From: Litorimonas haliclonae
GTDB lineage: Bacteria; Pseudomonadota; Alphaproteobacteria; Caulobacterales; Maricaulaceae
Reading direction: 5' to 3'
Assembly (NCBI RefSeq): GCF_965138505.1
Contig: NZ_CBCSCO010000006.1
Location: 62,001 to 126,000 of the forward strand
Length of the DNA stretch: 64,000 nt
Shown: one piece after another, positions 25,220 to 31,479 of the stretch
How positions within the stretch are numbered: the first letter of the stretch is position 1
Layout: every line of letters begins with the position of its first letter
Program-made: the position numbers and the translations under genes
The notes under the pieces: model-generated
Told to the model about the DNA's origin: nothing
Seen by the model: only the letters and a program-made list of their open reading frames with translations
Database searches by the model: none

Positions 25220-26899
25220 TCAGTTTTCCAAACTGGCCATCGTCATATGATAATCAGTATCTTGCCGTAAGAGCTTTAATTCTGGATCATTCTCAATCTC
25301 AGTTTTTTGATACCCTGCTTTTAAAGTTTTCTCGAGCATTGAAAGAGCAAACTCTCTGTCACCTATAATCTCGGCCGTTGCCATGGCCCGGTAGTAATAG
25401 ATTGAATTGAGAGAATCCTTACCATTTAACTCGCTAAGAAATGCAGAGGCTTTGTCCAAGTGACCTAGTTTTGCACTATACAGCGCCATGCGGCTTTTTG
25501 TATTAAAATCCTCGGGGGCAATTTCCAGATCAGATTCCCATAGCTGGATGGCTCGAGTATAGGCCTTTTGAGACTCTTTTTCCTTTCCCGGAACCCAGCG
25601 ATAGGCATCCCCCAGATTTGCCCAATAAAGAGGGAAGTGAGAATTTCCTTCAAGCTCAAGAGTTTTCTCAAAGGCATTGGCCGACATCTCATATTGGCCC
25701 TGAAAAAATAAGTATGTCCCGAGGTTGTTGTAGAGCGAGGCGTTTTGGTGAATTTTCAGCCCGTCCTGTAAAACTTTAATCGCTTCGACTGTTTTGTCCT
25801 GGCGGTGAAGTATTTGGGCGAGTTGCGAATAGCTACGCGAGTTTTCAGCATCAAGAGTAATGGACTTTCTCGCCATGTGCTCAGCTTCATCAAGCCTGTC
25901 CATATGAGCAAACAGGTCAGCGGCATAACTCGGAAAGATCGGATTGTCAGGATACAAATCCATCCCTTTTTCAAGAGTGGCTTCAGCGCCCTCTAAATTT
26001 TCTTCTCTCCCAGAAATCCGATACCGGCTCTCCAAGACGAGCGGGTTGTCAGGATCCAAAATATCAGCCCGGTCCAAATGTTCAGAGGCAGTGTCCAAAT
26101 CCCCTTGGAATTCTTTGACCCAGCCAAGAGAAATGTGGGAAAGCGCGAGTTGGTCATTATACTCTAACGCTTGGCGGGCCGCGCCCTCAGCTTGTTTCAA
26201 CAGGGCAGGATCGGATTCTTCGGCAGTATATTTGCGGATAAGCGAAAGGGCGAGACCGGCGCTGGCCCCTGCATGTTCTTCATTCTTCGCTAAAATACTG
26301 GAAAACGCTTCTTGCGCGTCATCAATGGCGCCCGCGTGCGAGAAATAGTGAATGCCGTGAAGTCCTTGCCGCATACTTTCACTTACGGGCAGGTTTTGCG
26401 GTTTCGATGCCTGAATGCCCATGACCATAAAAACGGCTGTTGCCGCTGCGGCTCCGGCCCCGATCCATCCCAAACGCTTTTGTTTTTTTGGAAAGGCCTT
26501 GATAGATTTGATAGTGGCTGAAGGGGAGCGAACTACCGCGTCATCAACGCGCTCTGAGCTATCATGCGGCGCGTCAGAAGAAGGCGCCCACTCTTCGACA
26601 GGGGCAACCAGACGATAGCCTTTGCGAGAGATAGTTTCGATATAGCGGCGCTTGCCCTTTTTATCGCCCAAGGCTTTTCGGAGCAAAGAAATAGCGCGGG
26701 ACAAGCGCTCATCCCCGCCAAAGTCCACACCCCACACGGCCGTAATCAATTCTTCCCGGGAAAATACGGTCTGCGGCTGCGCCGCTAGAACGGCAAGGAG
26801 TTTCATAATTTTCGGTTCGACGGAGATGCGACCTTTGGGGCTCTCAATGGTGAGCGCGTCAAAGTCAACTTGCGCATTTCCAATCTTAGCCGTTTTCAT
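25220..26899 (-). CDS. CadC-like membrane regulator: winged helix, TM, TPR repeats
   Basis: The 559-residue protein has an OmpR/PhoB-type winged-helix DNA-binding domain at residues 1-105 (EPKIMKLLAVLAAQPQTVFSREELITAVWGVDFGGDERLSRAISLLRKALGD ... RRYIETISRKGYRLVAPVEEW). One membrane segment follows at about 150-167 (WIGAGAAAATAVFMVMGIQ). The rest is periplasmic tetratricopeptide repeats (AGASAGLALSLIRKY, LALSHISLGWVKEFQGDLDTASEHLDRA and others). This is the ToxR/CadC design, a one-component membrane regulator whose TPR part probably senses a protein or ligand. The sequence before the ATG shows CCACCTCC rather than a Shine-Dalgarno site. The target may be the adjacent beta-rich gene. Confidence 0.88.
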   Translation of the reverse strand: MKTAKIGNAQVDFDALTIESPKGRISVEPKIMKLLAVLAAQPQTVFSREELITAVWGVDFGGDERLSRAISLLRKALGDKKGKRRYIETISRKGYRLVAPVEEWAPSSDAPHDSSERVDDAVVRSPSATIKSIKAFPKKQKRLGWIGAGAAAATAVFMVMGIQASKPQNLPVSESMRQGLHGIHYFSHAGAIDDAQEAFSSILAKNEEHAGASAGLALSLIRKYTAEESDPALLKQAEGAARQALEYNDQLALSHISLGWVKEFQGDLDTASEHLDRADILDPDNPLVLESRYRISGREENLEGAEATLEKGMDLYPDNPIFPSYAADLFAHMDRLDEAEHMARKSITLDAENSRSYSQLAQILHRQDKTVEAIKVLQDGLKIHQNASLYNNLGTYLFFQGQYEMSANAFEKTLELEGNSHFPLYWANLGDAYRWVPGKEKESQKAYTRAIQLWESDLEIAPEDFNTKSRMALYSAKLGHLDKASAFLSELNGKDSLNSIYYYRAMATAEIIGDREFALSMLEKTLKAGYQKTEIENDPELKLLRQDTDYHMTMASLEN

Positions 26900-26942
26900 G
26901 GGAGGTGGCTTTTCGAAGAAGTGAAATTAAATAATCCGGTTT

Positions 26943-26970
26943 TTGACCGTAACTGACTATTTTCTATACG
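26943..26970 (+). promoter_or_regulatory. Sigma70-like promoter pointing into an orphan transcript
   Basis: TTGACC (26943-26948) and TATACG (26965-26970) are separated by 16 bases on the plus strand. The promoter faces away from the CadC-like gene and into a 430-base region with no convincing protein gene but a strong terminator in the same direction. Confidence 0.5.
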
Positions 26971-26976
26971 AAATAC

Positions 26977-27403
26977 TCCCGAAAGGCGCAACCTAAGAAA
27001 AACCTAAGAAATATATCAGCGAAGCCACAGGACTTTTATGGCCCAAACCTGCGAAACAGTAAATCACTGGTCAAGGCTGTCCTTTTTACAGGCTTTGATT
27101 GGTTAGAGGCTGGCACAAAATATCGCCAAACTTGTCTGTTGCACGCCATGTGGGTGTGTCTTGTCTTGCTCCAATAAGGTGAGACGCAATGGCTCGGGCA
27201 AGCCCGTCCGTAAGGATGTTGGAGGTCGTTTTGTGTTTTAACACAGCCTTGAAAATGGATATTATGTGGGCGCGAATATCCATGCAGGCAGAGTTGTCGG
27301 TGTCCCGCGACTCTGTCTGTTGCTATAAATGTGGGTGTCTCCGTTTCGCGCAATGGCGGAGATATATAAACGAAGCGGGCTTTCTAACCAAAGCCCGCTT
27401 TTT
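26977..27403 (+). ncRNA. Candidate structured non-coding RNA (unknown family)
   Basis: This 522-base gap between the CadC-like regulator and kbp holds a plus-strand unit bounded by a promoter-like site and a strong terminator. Between them are consecutive perfect hairpins: CGGGC/GCCCG near 27200, TGTGTT/AACACA near 27235, ATGGATATT/AATATCCAT (27255-27263 with 27275-27283), and TCTCCG/CGGAGA near 27330-27355. Near the 5' end is a tandem 11-base repeat containing CCTAAGAAA. The one plus-strand open frame with a Shine-Dalgarno site (ATG 27189) runs through the terminator, so it is unlikely to be translated to its stop. No 6S, RNase P, SRP or tmRNA hallmark was seen. Promoter and extent are inferred. 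Confidence 0.4.
27373..27403 (+). terminator. Strong terminator after the orphan transcript
   Basis: AAGCGGGCTTT (27373-27383) pairs perfectly over 11 bases with AAAGCCCGCTT (27390-27400), with a 6-base loop. A T-run follows on the plus strand, while on the minus strand the hairpin is followed by CGTTTAT. It may also serve kbp weakly from the other side. Confidence 0.85.
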
Positions 27404-27421
27404 CACTCTTGTATCTACCGC

Positions 27422-27883
27422 CTAAGAGCTGGCCGTGTTGAGGGCTGGGATACGAAGGACTTGGCCGGGATAGATTTTGTCGGGGTCGGACAACATAGGT
27501 TTATTTGCTTCAAAAATTTCCGGATAGAGTTTCCACGTTCCATAATATTTTTTAGAAATGGCGGATAATGTGTCGCCGCTCACAACCGTGTGAAATTGAG
27601 ACTCGCGGCCTTCAATTTTAGCCGTTGATTCATCTTTCACGCCGCCAACGCCTTCTACGTTTCCGACTGCGAGAATGATTTTTTCTTTCATTTCCTGACT
27701 GACAGCTTCGCCTTTAATTTCGACCGTGCCGTCTTCGCCAAGTTGAATATCCATACCGGAGCTATCCAAACCGTGATTGTCGACTTCTTTCTTTAAAGTC
27801 TCTTCGGCTTCTTTTTTATCCTTACCGAATAACTTGCCGAGACCTTTACCGGCAGCTTTTGCAAACGGAATCATTCCAAACAT
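27422..27883 (-). CDS. kbp: Potassium-binding BON-LysM protein Kbp (YgaU)
   Basis: This 153-residue homologue of E. coli Kbp/YgaU is a cytoplasmic potassium-binding protein. The N-terminal segment (FAKAAGKGLGKLFGKDKKEAEETLKKEV) leads to a BON domain at about residues 40-90 (GTVEIKGEAVSQEMKEKIILAVGNVEGVGGV). A LysM domain follows at about 97-147 (HTVVSGDTLSAISKKYYG ... EANKPMLSDPDKIYPGQVLRIP), nearly identical in pattern to the E. coli protein. It is 13 bases downstream of the VOC gene on the same strand and is probably cotranscribed. Confidence 0.93.
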   Translation of the reverse strand: MFGMIPFAKAAGKGLGKLFGKDKKEAEETLKKEVDNHGLDSSGMDIQLGEDGTVEIKGEAVSQEMKEKIILAVGNVEGVGGVKDESTAKIEGRESQFHTVVSGDTLSAISKKYYGTWKLYPEIFEANKPMLSDPDKIYPGQVLRIPALNTASS

Positions 27884-27896
27884 AATATTTCCTTTT

Positions 27897-28271
27897 TTAC
27901 TTTGGGATCGCAGTAGGCGCTTCCCATAACTCTATCTTGTATCCTTCGGGGTCTATAAACCAGCCAAAAGTTCCATATTCTGTCGGCTCGATCTCTCCGA
28001 GGATTTCAGCGCCGCCGGTTTTCGCCCTTTCTATCAGAGCCGGGACGTCCTCAACCTGCAAGTTGATCATGACGCGTTCCGATGACGGTTTGAAGTAATC
28101 CGACTCATTAGGGAAGGGGCTGAACATGGAACGGGACTCAGATTTCCGTTCCCATTCAAATGTTCCCCAATCCGTAATGTCGAGACCCATGACGTCAGTC
28201 CACCACGTCCGATAAGCTTTCACATCCTTGCAACGTAAAAACACACCGCCGACCCCTAAAACCTTAGCCAT
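27897..28271 (-). CDS. VOC (glyoxalase/bleomycin-resistance fold) family protein
   Basis: The 124-residue protein has the paired beta-alpha-beta-beta-beta motifs of the VOC superfamily: GVGGVFLRCKDVKAYRTWWTDVMGLDITDWG, then VEDVPALIERAKTGGAEILGEIEPTEYGTFGWFIDPEGYKIELWEA. The final Glu in IELWE is the usual metal-ligand position. The substrate is unknown; candidates include small-molecule isomerases, dioxygenases or drug-binding proteins. It precedes kbp by 13 bases. Confidence 0.88.
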   Translation of the reverse strand: MAKVLGVGGVFLRCKDVKAYRTWWTDVMGLDITDWGTFEWERKSESRSMFSPFPNESDYFKPSSERVMINLQVEDVPALIERAKTGGAEILGEIEPTEYGTFGWFIDPEGYKIELWEAPTAIPK

Positions 28272-28400
28272 AAAACCTCTCTTTCTTTCACTGTAAACCT
28301 ATCATAGTGCAGTTGGCATTTTAGTCTAACCCGTTTATAGAGCCTGCAATGTTTGTAAGAGAGACCTCAAGGCGGTCGACTCGAATTAGGGATGAAACTC

Positions 28401-28532
28401 ATGATTTCACTTATTCAATCCGGTATCAGCATTTTTGGTCTGTTTACCCTCAATCCGGCTCTGTTTGCCTTTGCTCTCGTCTTTATCATTTTCGGCGGAT
28501 TGAATTTTCTTGACTATAAACGTTTCGATTAA
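28401..28532 (+). CDS. Small membrane protein, 43 residues
   Basis: ATG 28401 has AGGG nine bases upstream and encodes MISLIQSGISIFGLFTLNPALFAFALVFIIFGGLNFLDYKRFD. It is a single hydrophobic segment (about residues 8-35) with a charged YKRFD tail, the usual look of bacterial small membrane proteins. It ends 22 bases before the CaCA exchanger gene on the same strand, so it may be cotranscribed and could associate with the exchanger. No homologue is known to me. Confidence 0.55.
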   Translation: MISLIQSGISIFGLFTLNPALFAFALVFIIFGGLNFLDYKRFD

Positions 28533-28554
28533 ATCCGAAACTGTGATCTGAACC

Positions 28555-29532
28555 ATGTTTCTGGCTTTCGGATTATTATTGTTAGGTATTGTTCTCCTGC
28601 TGGTGGCAGGGGACTTTATGGTGCGCGGTGCGGCGGCGCTCGCGCGGCATTGGGGCGTTCCGTCCCTTATTGTCGGCTTAACGATTGTGGCTTTTGGGAC
28701 GTCCGCCCCGGAAATGGTTGTCGGCGTACAGGCCGTTCTGGACGGCGTCGGAACGCTGGCGATGGGCAATGTCGTCGGCTCGAACATTGCCAATATTCTC
28801 TTAGCGCTAGGCCTTCCGGCGATTATCATGGCTATCCCGACAAACGTTAGCGGCGTTGCCCGGAATAGTTTATTCTGCCTGATGGCAACCGTAGCGCTGG
28901 TGGCGCTGGCCTTTATTCATAATCCGCTGATTTTTTGGCAAGGCGCTCTGCTCTTTACGGGCATTTTGATTTATCTGGTTTGGATGTTTACTCTGGCCCG
29001 AGCCGGCGCAAATGATCCCATACTCGAAGAAATGGCGGAGCTTGATGAAGGGCAGGGCGGTCTCCCCATCAATCTTTTCGTGTCTCTCGCTTGGGTCTTT
29101 TTCGGCCTTATCGGTTTGGTTCTAGGCGGCTGGTTAATTGTCGAGAACGCACAAGAGATTGCCTTTGGGTTTAACGTCTCTGAAACAATTGTAGGGCTGA
29201 CAATTGTGGCGATTGGGACATCGCTCCCAGAAATCGCAACGGTTGTTATCGCCTCGTACCGGGGACATTCAGAAGTCGCGCTCGGCAACGTCCTGGGCTC
29301 TAATATATTCAACTCCTTGGCTGTTACAGGGGCGGCGGCGATGTCGGGTGAGGTGCTAGTAGAGCGGAATTTGTTTGTCGTTGATATATGGGTAATGCTC
29401 GCGGCCACATTTGCACTTTTGGGCTTTGTCCTGACGCGCAAACCGATCGGGCGTAAAACAGGTTTTATCTTTACGGCCGGATATGCCGGGTATATTCTCT
29501 ATCTTTTGGCTATCGCCAGAAACATGATCTAA
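28555..29532 (+). CDS. Calcium/sodium antiporter (CaCA family, YrbG-like)
   Basis: This 325-residue inner-membrane exchanger has about ten membrane segments. The two alpha-repeats are clear: GLTIVAFGTSAPEMVVGVQAVLDG with GNVVGSNIANILLALG, and GLTIVAIGTSLPEIATVVIASYRGHSEVALGNVLGSNIFNSLAVTGAAA. The acidic residues of TSAPE and TSLPE coordinate the cation in this family. A central loop (EEMAELDEGQ) is cytoplasmic and acidic. A small membrane protein precedes it by 22 bases and the pterin cluster follows. Confidence 0.94.
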   Translation: MFLAFGLLLLGIVLLLVAGDFMVRGAAALARHWGVPSLIVGLTIVAFGTSAPEMVVGVQAVLDGVGTLAMGNVVGSNIANILLALGLPAIIMAIPTNVSGVARNSLFCLMATVALVALAFIHNPLIFWQGALLFTGILIYLVWMFTLARAGANDPILEEMAELDEGQGGLPINLFVSLAWVFFGLIGLVLGGWLIVENAQEIAFGFNVSETIVGLTIVAIGTSLPEIATVVIASYRGHSEVALGNVLGSNIFNSLAVTGAAAMSGEVLVERNLFVVDIWVMLAATFALLGFVLTRKPIGRKTGFIFTAGYAGYILYLLAIARNMI

Positions 29533-29555
29533 GCGGCTGACGTCTGGACTCACTT

Positions 29556-29936
29556 ATGAGCGCTTACCTTGAAATCGAGAAAGACTTCCAGTTCGAAGCG
29601 GCCCATTACTTCGGCCATCCAGACGCCAATGATCTGTTCAAACATATCCACGGCCATAGCTTTTACGGCAAGGTCGTCCTGTGCGGCGACCCGCAATCCG
29701 ATAAGGGCTGGATTCGGGATCTCTGGAAAATCGAGACAATCGTTAAAGAGGTCGTAGAACCCCTCGATCACAGTCTTCTCAATGAGGTTGAAGGCTTAGA
29801 ACAGCCTGCCCTCGAACAAATTGCGATGTGGATTTATGAACGCCTTGCTCCAAAACTTGGCGGATTAGTCTGCGTGGAGATCGGGCGCCCCTCCTGCGGA
29901 GAACGGGCGCGCTATGTCGTCAACAAAGATGCGTAA
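29556..29936 (+). CDS. QueD/PTPS-family protein lacking the nucleophilic Cys
   Basis: The 126-residue protein aligns along its length with E. coli QueD. FQFEAAHYFGHPDANDLFKHIHGHSFYG contains the three zinc-binding His residues (AAH, HGH), GWIRDLWKIE keeps the conserved Asp, and LDHSLLNEVEGLEQPALEQIAMWI keeps the triad His. The Cys that normally sits four residues before HGH is Phe here (LFKHIHGH). It may therefore be a PTPS-family paralogue with altered chemistry rather than the queuosine QueD. It is followed with overlap by a FolM-like reductase and FolB, which points to tetrahydropterin or folate metabolism. The assignment is an inference. Confidence 0.85.
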   Translation: MSAYLEIEKDFQFEAAHYFGHPDANDLFKHIHGHSFYGKVVLCGDPQSDKGWIRDLWKIETIVKEVVEPLDHSLLNEVEGLEQPALEQIAMWIYERLAPKLGGLVCVEIGRPSCGERARYVVNKDA

Positions 29937-30681
29937 AACGGTCCTGATAACGGGCGGCGGCGCGAGAGTAGGGGCCGCGTTAGCCAAAGGATTGGCCGAA
30001 GACGGATGGGCCGTCATAATCCACTATTTCCGAAGCGCTGACAAAGCCGACAAGCTGGCCGCAGAAATAACAGAGTCAGGCGGAGAGGCTTTTACTGTTC
30101 AGGGAAATCTATCTGTGCCGCAGGAATGCGACACTTTGATTGAAAGAGCGTCGGATGTGGCCGGAGGGCCAATTTCGGCTCTCATTAATAATGCCTCGAC
30201 TTTCGAGAAAGACAGCGCACACGACTTTTCCCGAGCGACTTTCGATTTTCACATGGACGCAAATCTGCGCGCGCCCCTCATTTTGTCTCAACACTTCGCC
30301 GACCAAGCAGTGGACGGCGGAGTGATCATAAATCTGATTGACCAACGGGTTTTGAAACCAAACCCTAAATTCTTCACCTACACTCTGTCCAAGGCGTCTC
30401 TTCATTGGGCGACGACAACGATGGCGCAAGCTTTCGCTCCTAAAGTGCGGGTGAACGCCATTGGGCCGGGGCCTGTTTTACAAAATAGCGGCCAAACCAA
30501 AGAAGAATTTGAAAAAGAGGCGTCAGAGACTCTGCTCGAGCATGGCTCCCCGCCAGACACATTGCTTCAAGCGGTGCGGTATCTGCTCGAGGCCCGCTCC
30601 GTGACGGGGCAATTTCTTGCGGTGGATAGCGGGCAGCATTTACGCTGGGAAACACCGGATATGATGGTAGGTGAAGATTAA
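29914..30681 (+). CDS. FolM/pteridine-reductase-like SDR
   Basis: This 255-residue short-chain dehydrogenase has the NADPH-binding ITGGGARVGAALA, INNASTFEKD and catalytic YTLSK (the YxxxK pair). NNASxF and NAIGPGPVL are typical of pteridine reductase/FolM proteins, which reduce dihydromonapterin or dihydrofolate. It overlaps the PTPS-like gene by 23 bases (alternative ATG 29929) and is followed 1 base later by folB, supporting a pterin substrate. The Arg of GARVG after the glycine-rich loop fits NADPH preference. Confidence 0.85.
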   Translation: MSSTKMRKTVLITGGGARVGAALAKGLAEDGWAVIIHYFRSADKADKLAAEITESGGEAFTVQGNLSVPQECDTLIERASDVAGGPISALINNASTFEKDSAHDFSRATFDFHMDANLRAPLILSQHFADQAVDGGVIINLIDQRVLKPNPKFFTYTLSKASLHWATTTMAQAFAPKVRVNAIGPGPVLQNSGQTKEEFEKEASETLLEHGSPPDTLLQAVRYLLEARSVTGQFLAVDSGQHLRWETPDMMVGED

Positions 30682-30682
30682 A

Positions 30683-31096
30683 ATGTCAAAGTCTAAATCT
30701 ATCTATCGCCGCTTGCGCGACAGACAAACCGTCCAGCCAAATACCCGGATATTTGTTCGTGGCTTACAAATTCTGGCGTCTATCGGCGTTCACCCGCACG
30801 AACATGAAGCGACCCAGCCCATCATTCTGGATATTGAATTGGATATGACCGGTATGGAGGCGCCAAAAGATGACCGCCTTCATGAAACATTGGATTATAG
30901 CGTCGTGGCGGAAAAGGCCGAAGAGATAGCGCTTGAAGCTCATGTGCAATTGGTTGAAACTTTGGCTGAACGTATTGCCGACTGGGCATTGGGATATGAC
31001 CCAAGGGTGCAAAGTTGCGCCGTAAGAATATCAAAGCCACAGGCTTTGCTGAAGGCCGAAGTGGCGGGCGTAGAAATTCTGAGGCGTCGGAAATGA
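30683..31096 (+). CDS. folB: Dihydroneopterin aldolase FolB
   Basis: FolB converts dihydroneopterin to 6-hydroxymethyl-dihydropterin in folate synthesis and can also epimerise it to the monapterin form. The family start IFVRGLQILASIGVHPHEHEATQPIILDIELDM, LHETLDYSVVAEKAEEIA and VQLVETLAERIADWAL (with the ETLAE active-site Glu) are present. ATG 30683 is chosen because GGTGA lies upstream and it follows the SDR stop; a GTG at 30671 would overlap the SDR gene. Length is 137 residues. Its stop overlaps the DUF2237 start by 4 bases. Confidence 0.92.
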   Translation: MSKSKSIYRRLRDRQTVQPNTRIFVRGLQILASIGVHPHEHEATQPIILDIELDMTGMEAPKDDRLHETLDYSVVAEKAEEIALEAHVQLVETLAERIADWALGYDPRVQSCAVRISKPQALLKAEVAGVEILRRRK

Positions 31097-31470
31097 CGGA
31101 TAGTCTCAACGTTTTAGGTAAGCCGCTTAAGTCCTGTTCTACAGATCCTATGACCGGGTTTTTCAGAAATGGGTGCTGCGAGACAGGTCCGAGTGATCGC
31201 GGGCGTCATATCGTCTGCGCCGTCATGACTGACGACTTTTTGGAATACTCAAAAGCGCAGGGAAATGATTTGAGCACGCCGATGCCGCATTTCAACTTTC
31301 CGGGTTTGAACGCCGGAGATCAATGGTGCCTGTGTATGGAGCGTTGGCGCGAAGCCCATAAAGCTGGGAAAGCGCCGAAGGTTGTTCTTGCCGCCACCCA
31401 CCAGATTGCGCTTGAGCGCGTGCAGCTTTCCGTGCTCGAAGAATTTGCGATAGACGGAGACAATGCCTAA
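31093..31470 (+). CDS. DUF2237 family protein
   Basis: This 125-residue protein of family DUF2237 is nearly collinear with the consensus: NVLGKPLKSCSTDPMTGFFRNGCCETGPSDRGRHIVCAVMTDDFLEYSKAQGNDLSTPMPHFNFPGLNAGDQWCLCMERW. The conserved Cys residues (CST, GCC, VCAVM, CLC) suggest metal binding. Its function is unknown. The start overlaps the folB stop (ATGA), giving translational coupling, and uvrC follows 9 bases later. Confidence 0.93.
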   Translation: MTDSLNVLGKPLKSCSTDPMTGFFRNGCCETGPSDRGRHIVCAVMTDDFLEYSKAQGNDLSTPMPHFNFPGLNAGDQWCLCMERWREAHKAGKAPKVVLAATHQIALERVQLSVLEEFAIDGDNA

Positions 31471-31479
31471 CTAAGAGGC

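Noticed and set aside
27086..27283. Minus-strand frame of 65 codons (MDIRAHIISIFKAVLK...) in the same gap
   Set aside because: It looks somewhat protein-like, but it has no ribosome-binding site and its first codons form one arm of the 9-base hairpin. Conservation data would be needed to accept it.
26977..27403. tmRNA, 6S, RNase P or SRP RNA in the orphan unit
   Set aside because: No tag-like reading frame ending in ALAA/AVAA, no T-arm sequence, no GAGGAAAGTC core and no SRP loop were found.
27189..27425. Plus-strand frame of 78 codons with a good AAGGTGAG site in the orphan transcript
   Set aside because: It runs through the strong terminator hairpin and stops beyond it, and its composition (CCYKCGC) is unlike a protein. 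It remains a minor alternative to the RNA interpretation.
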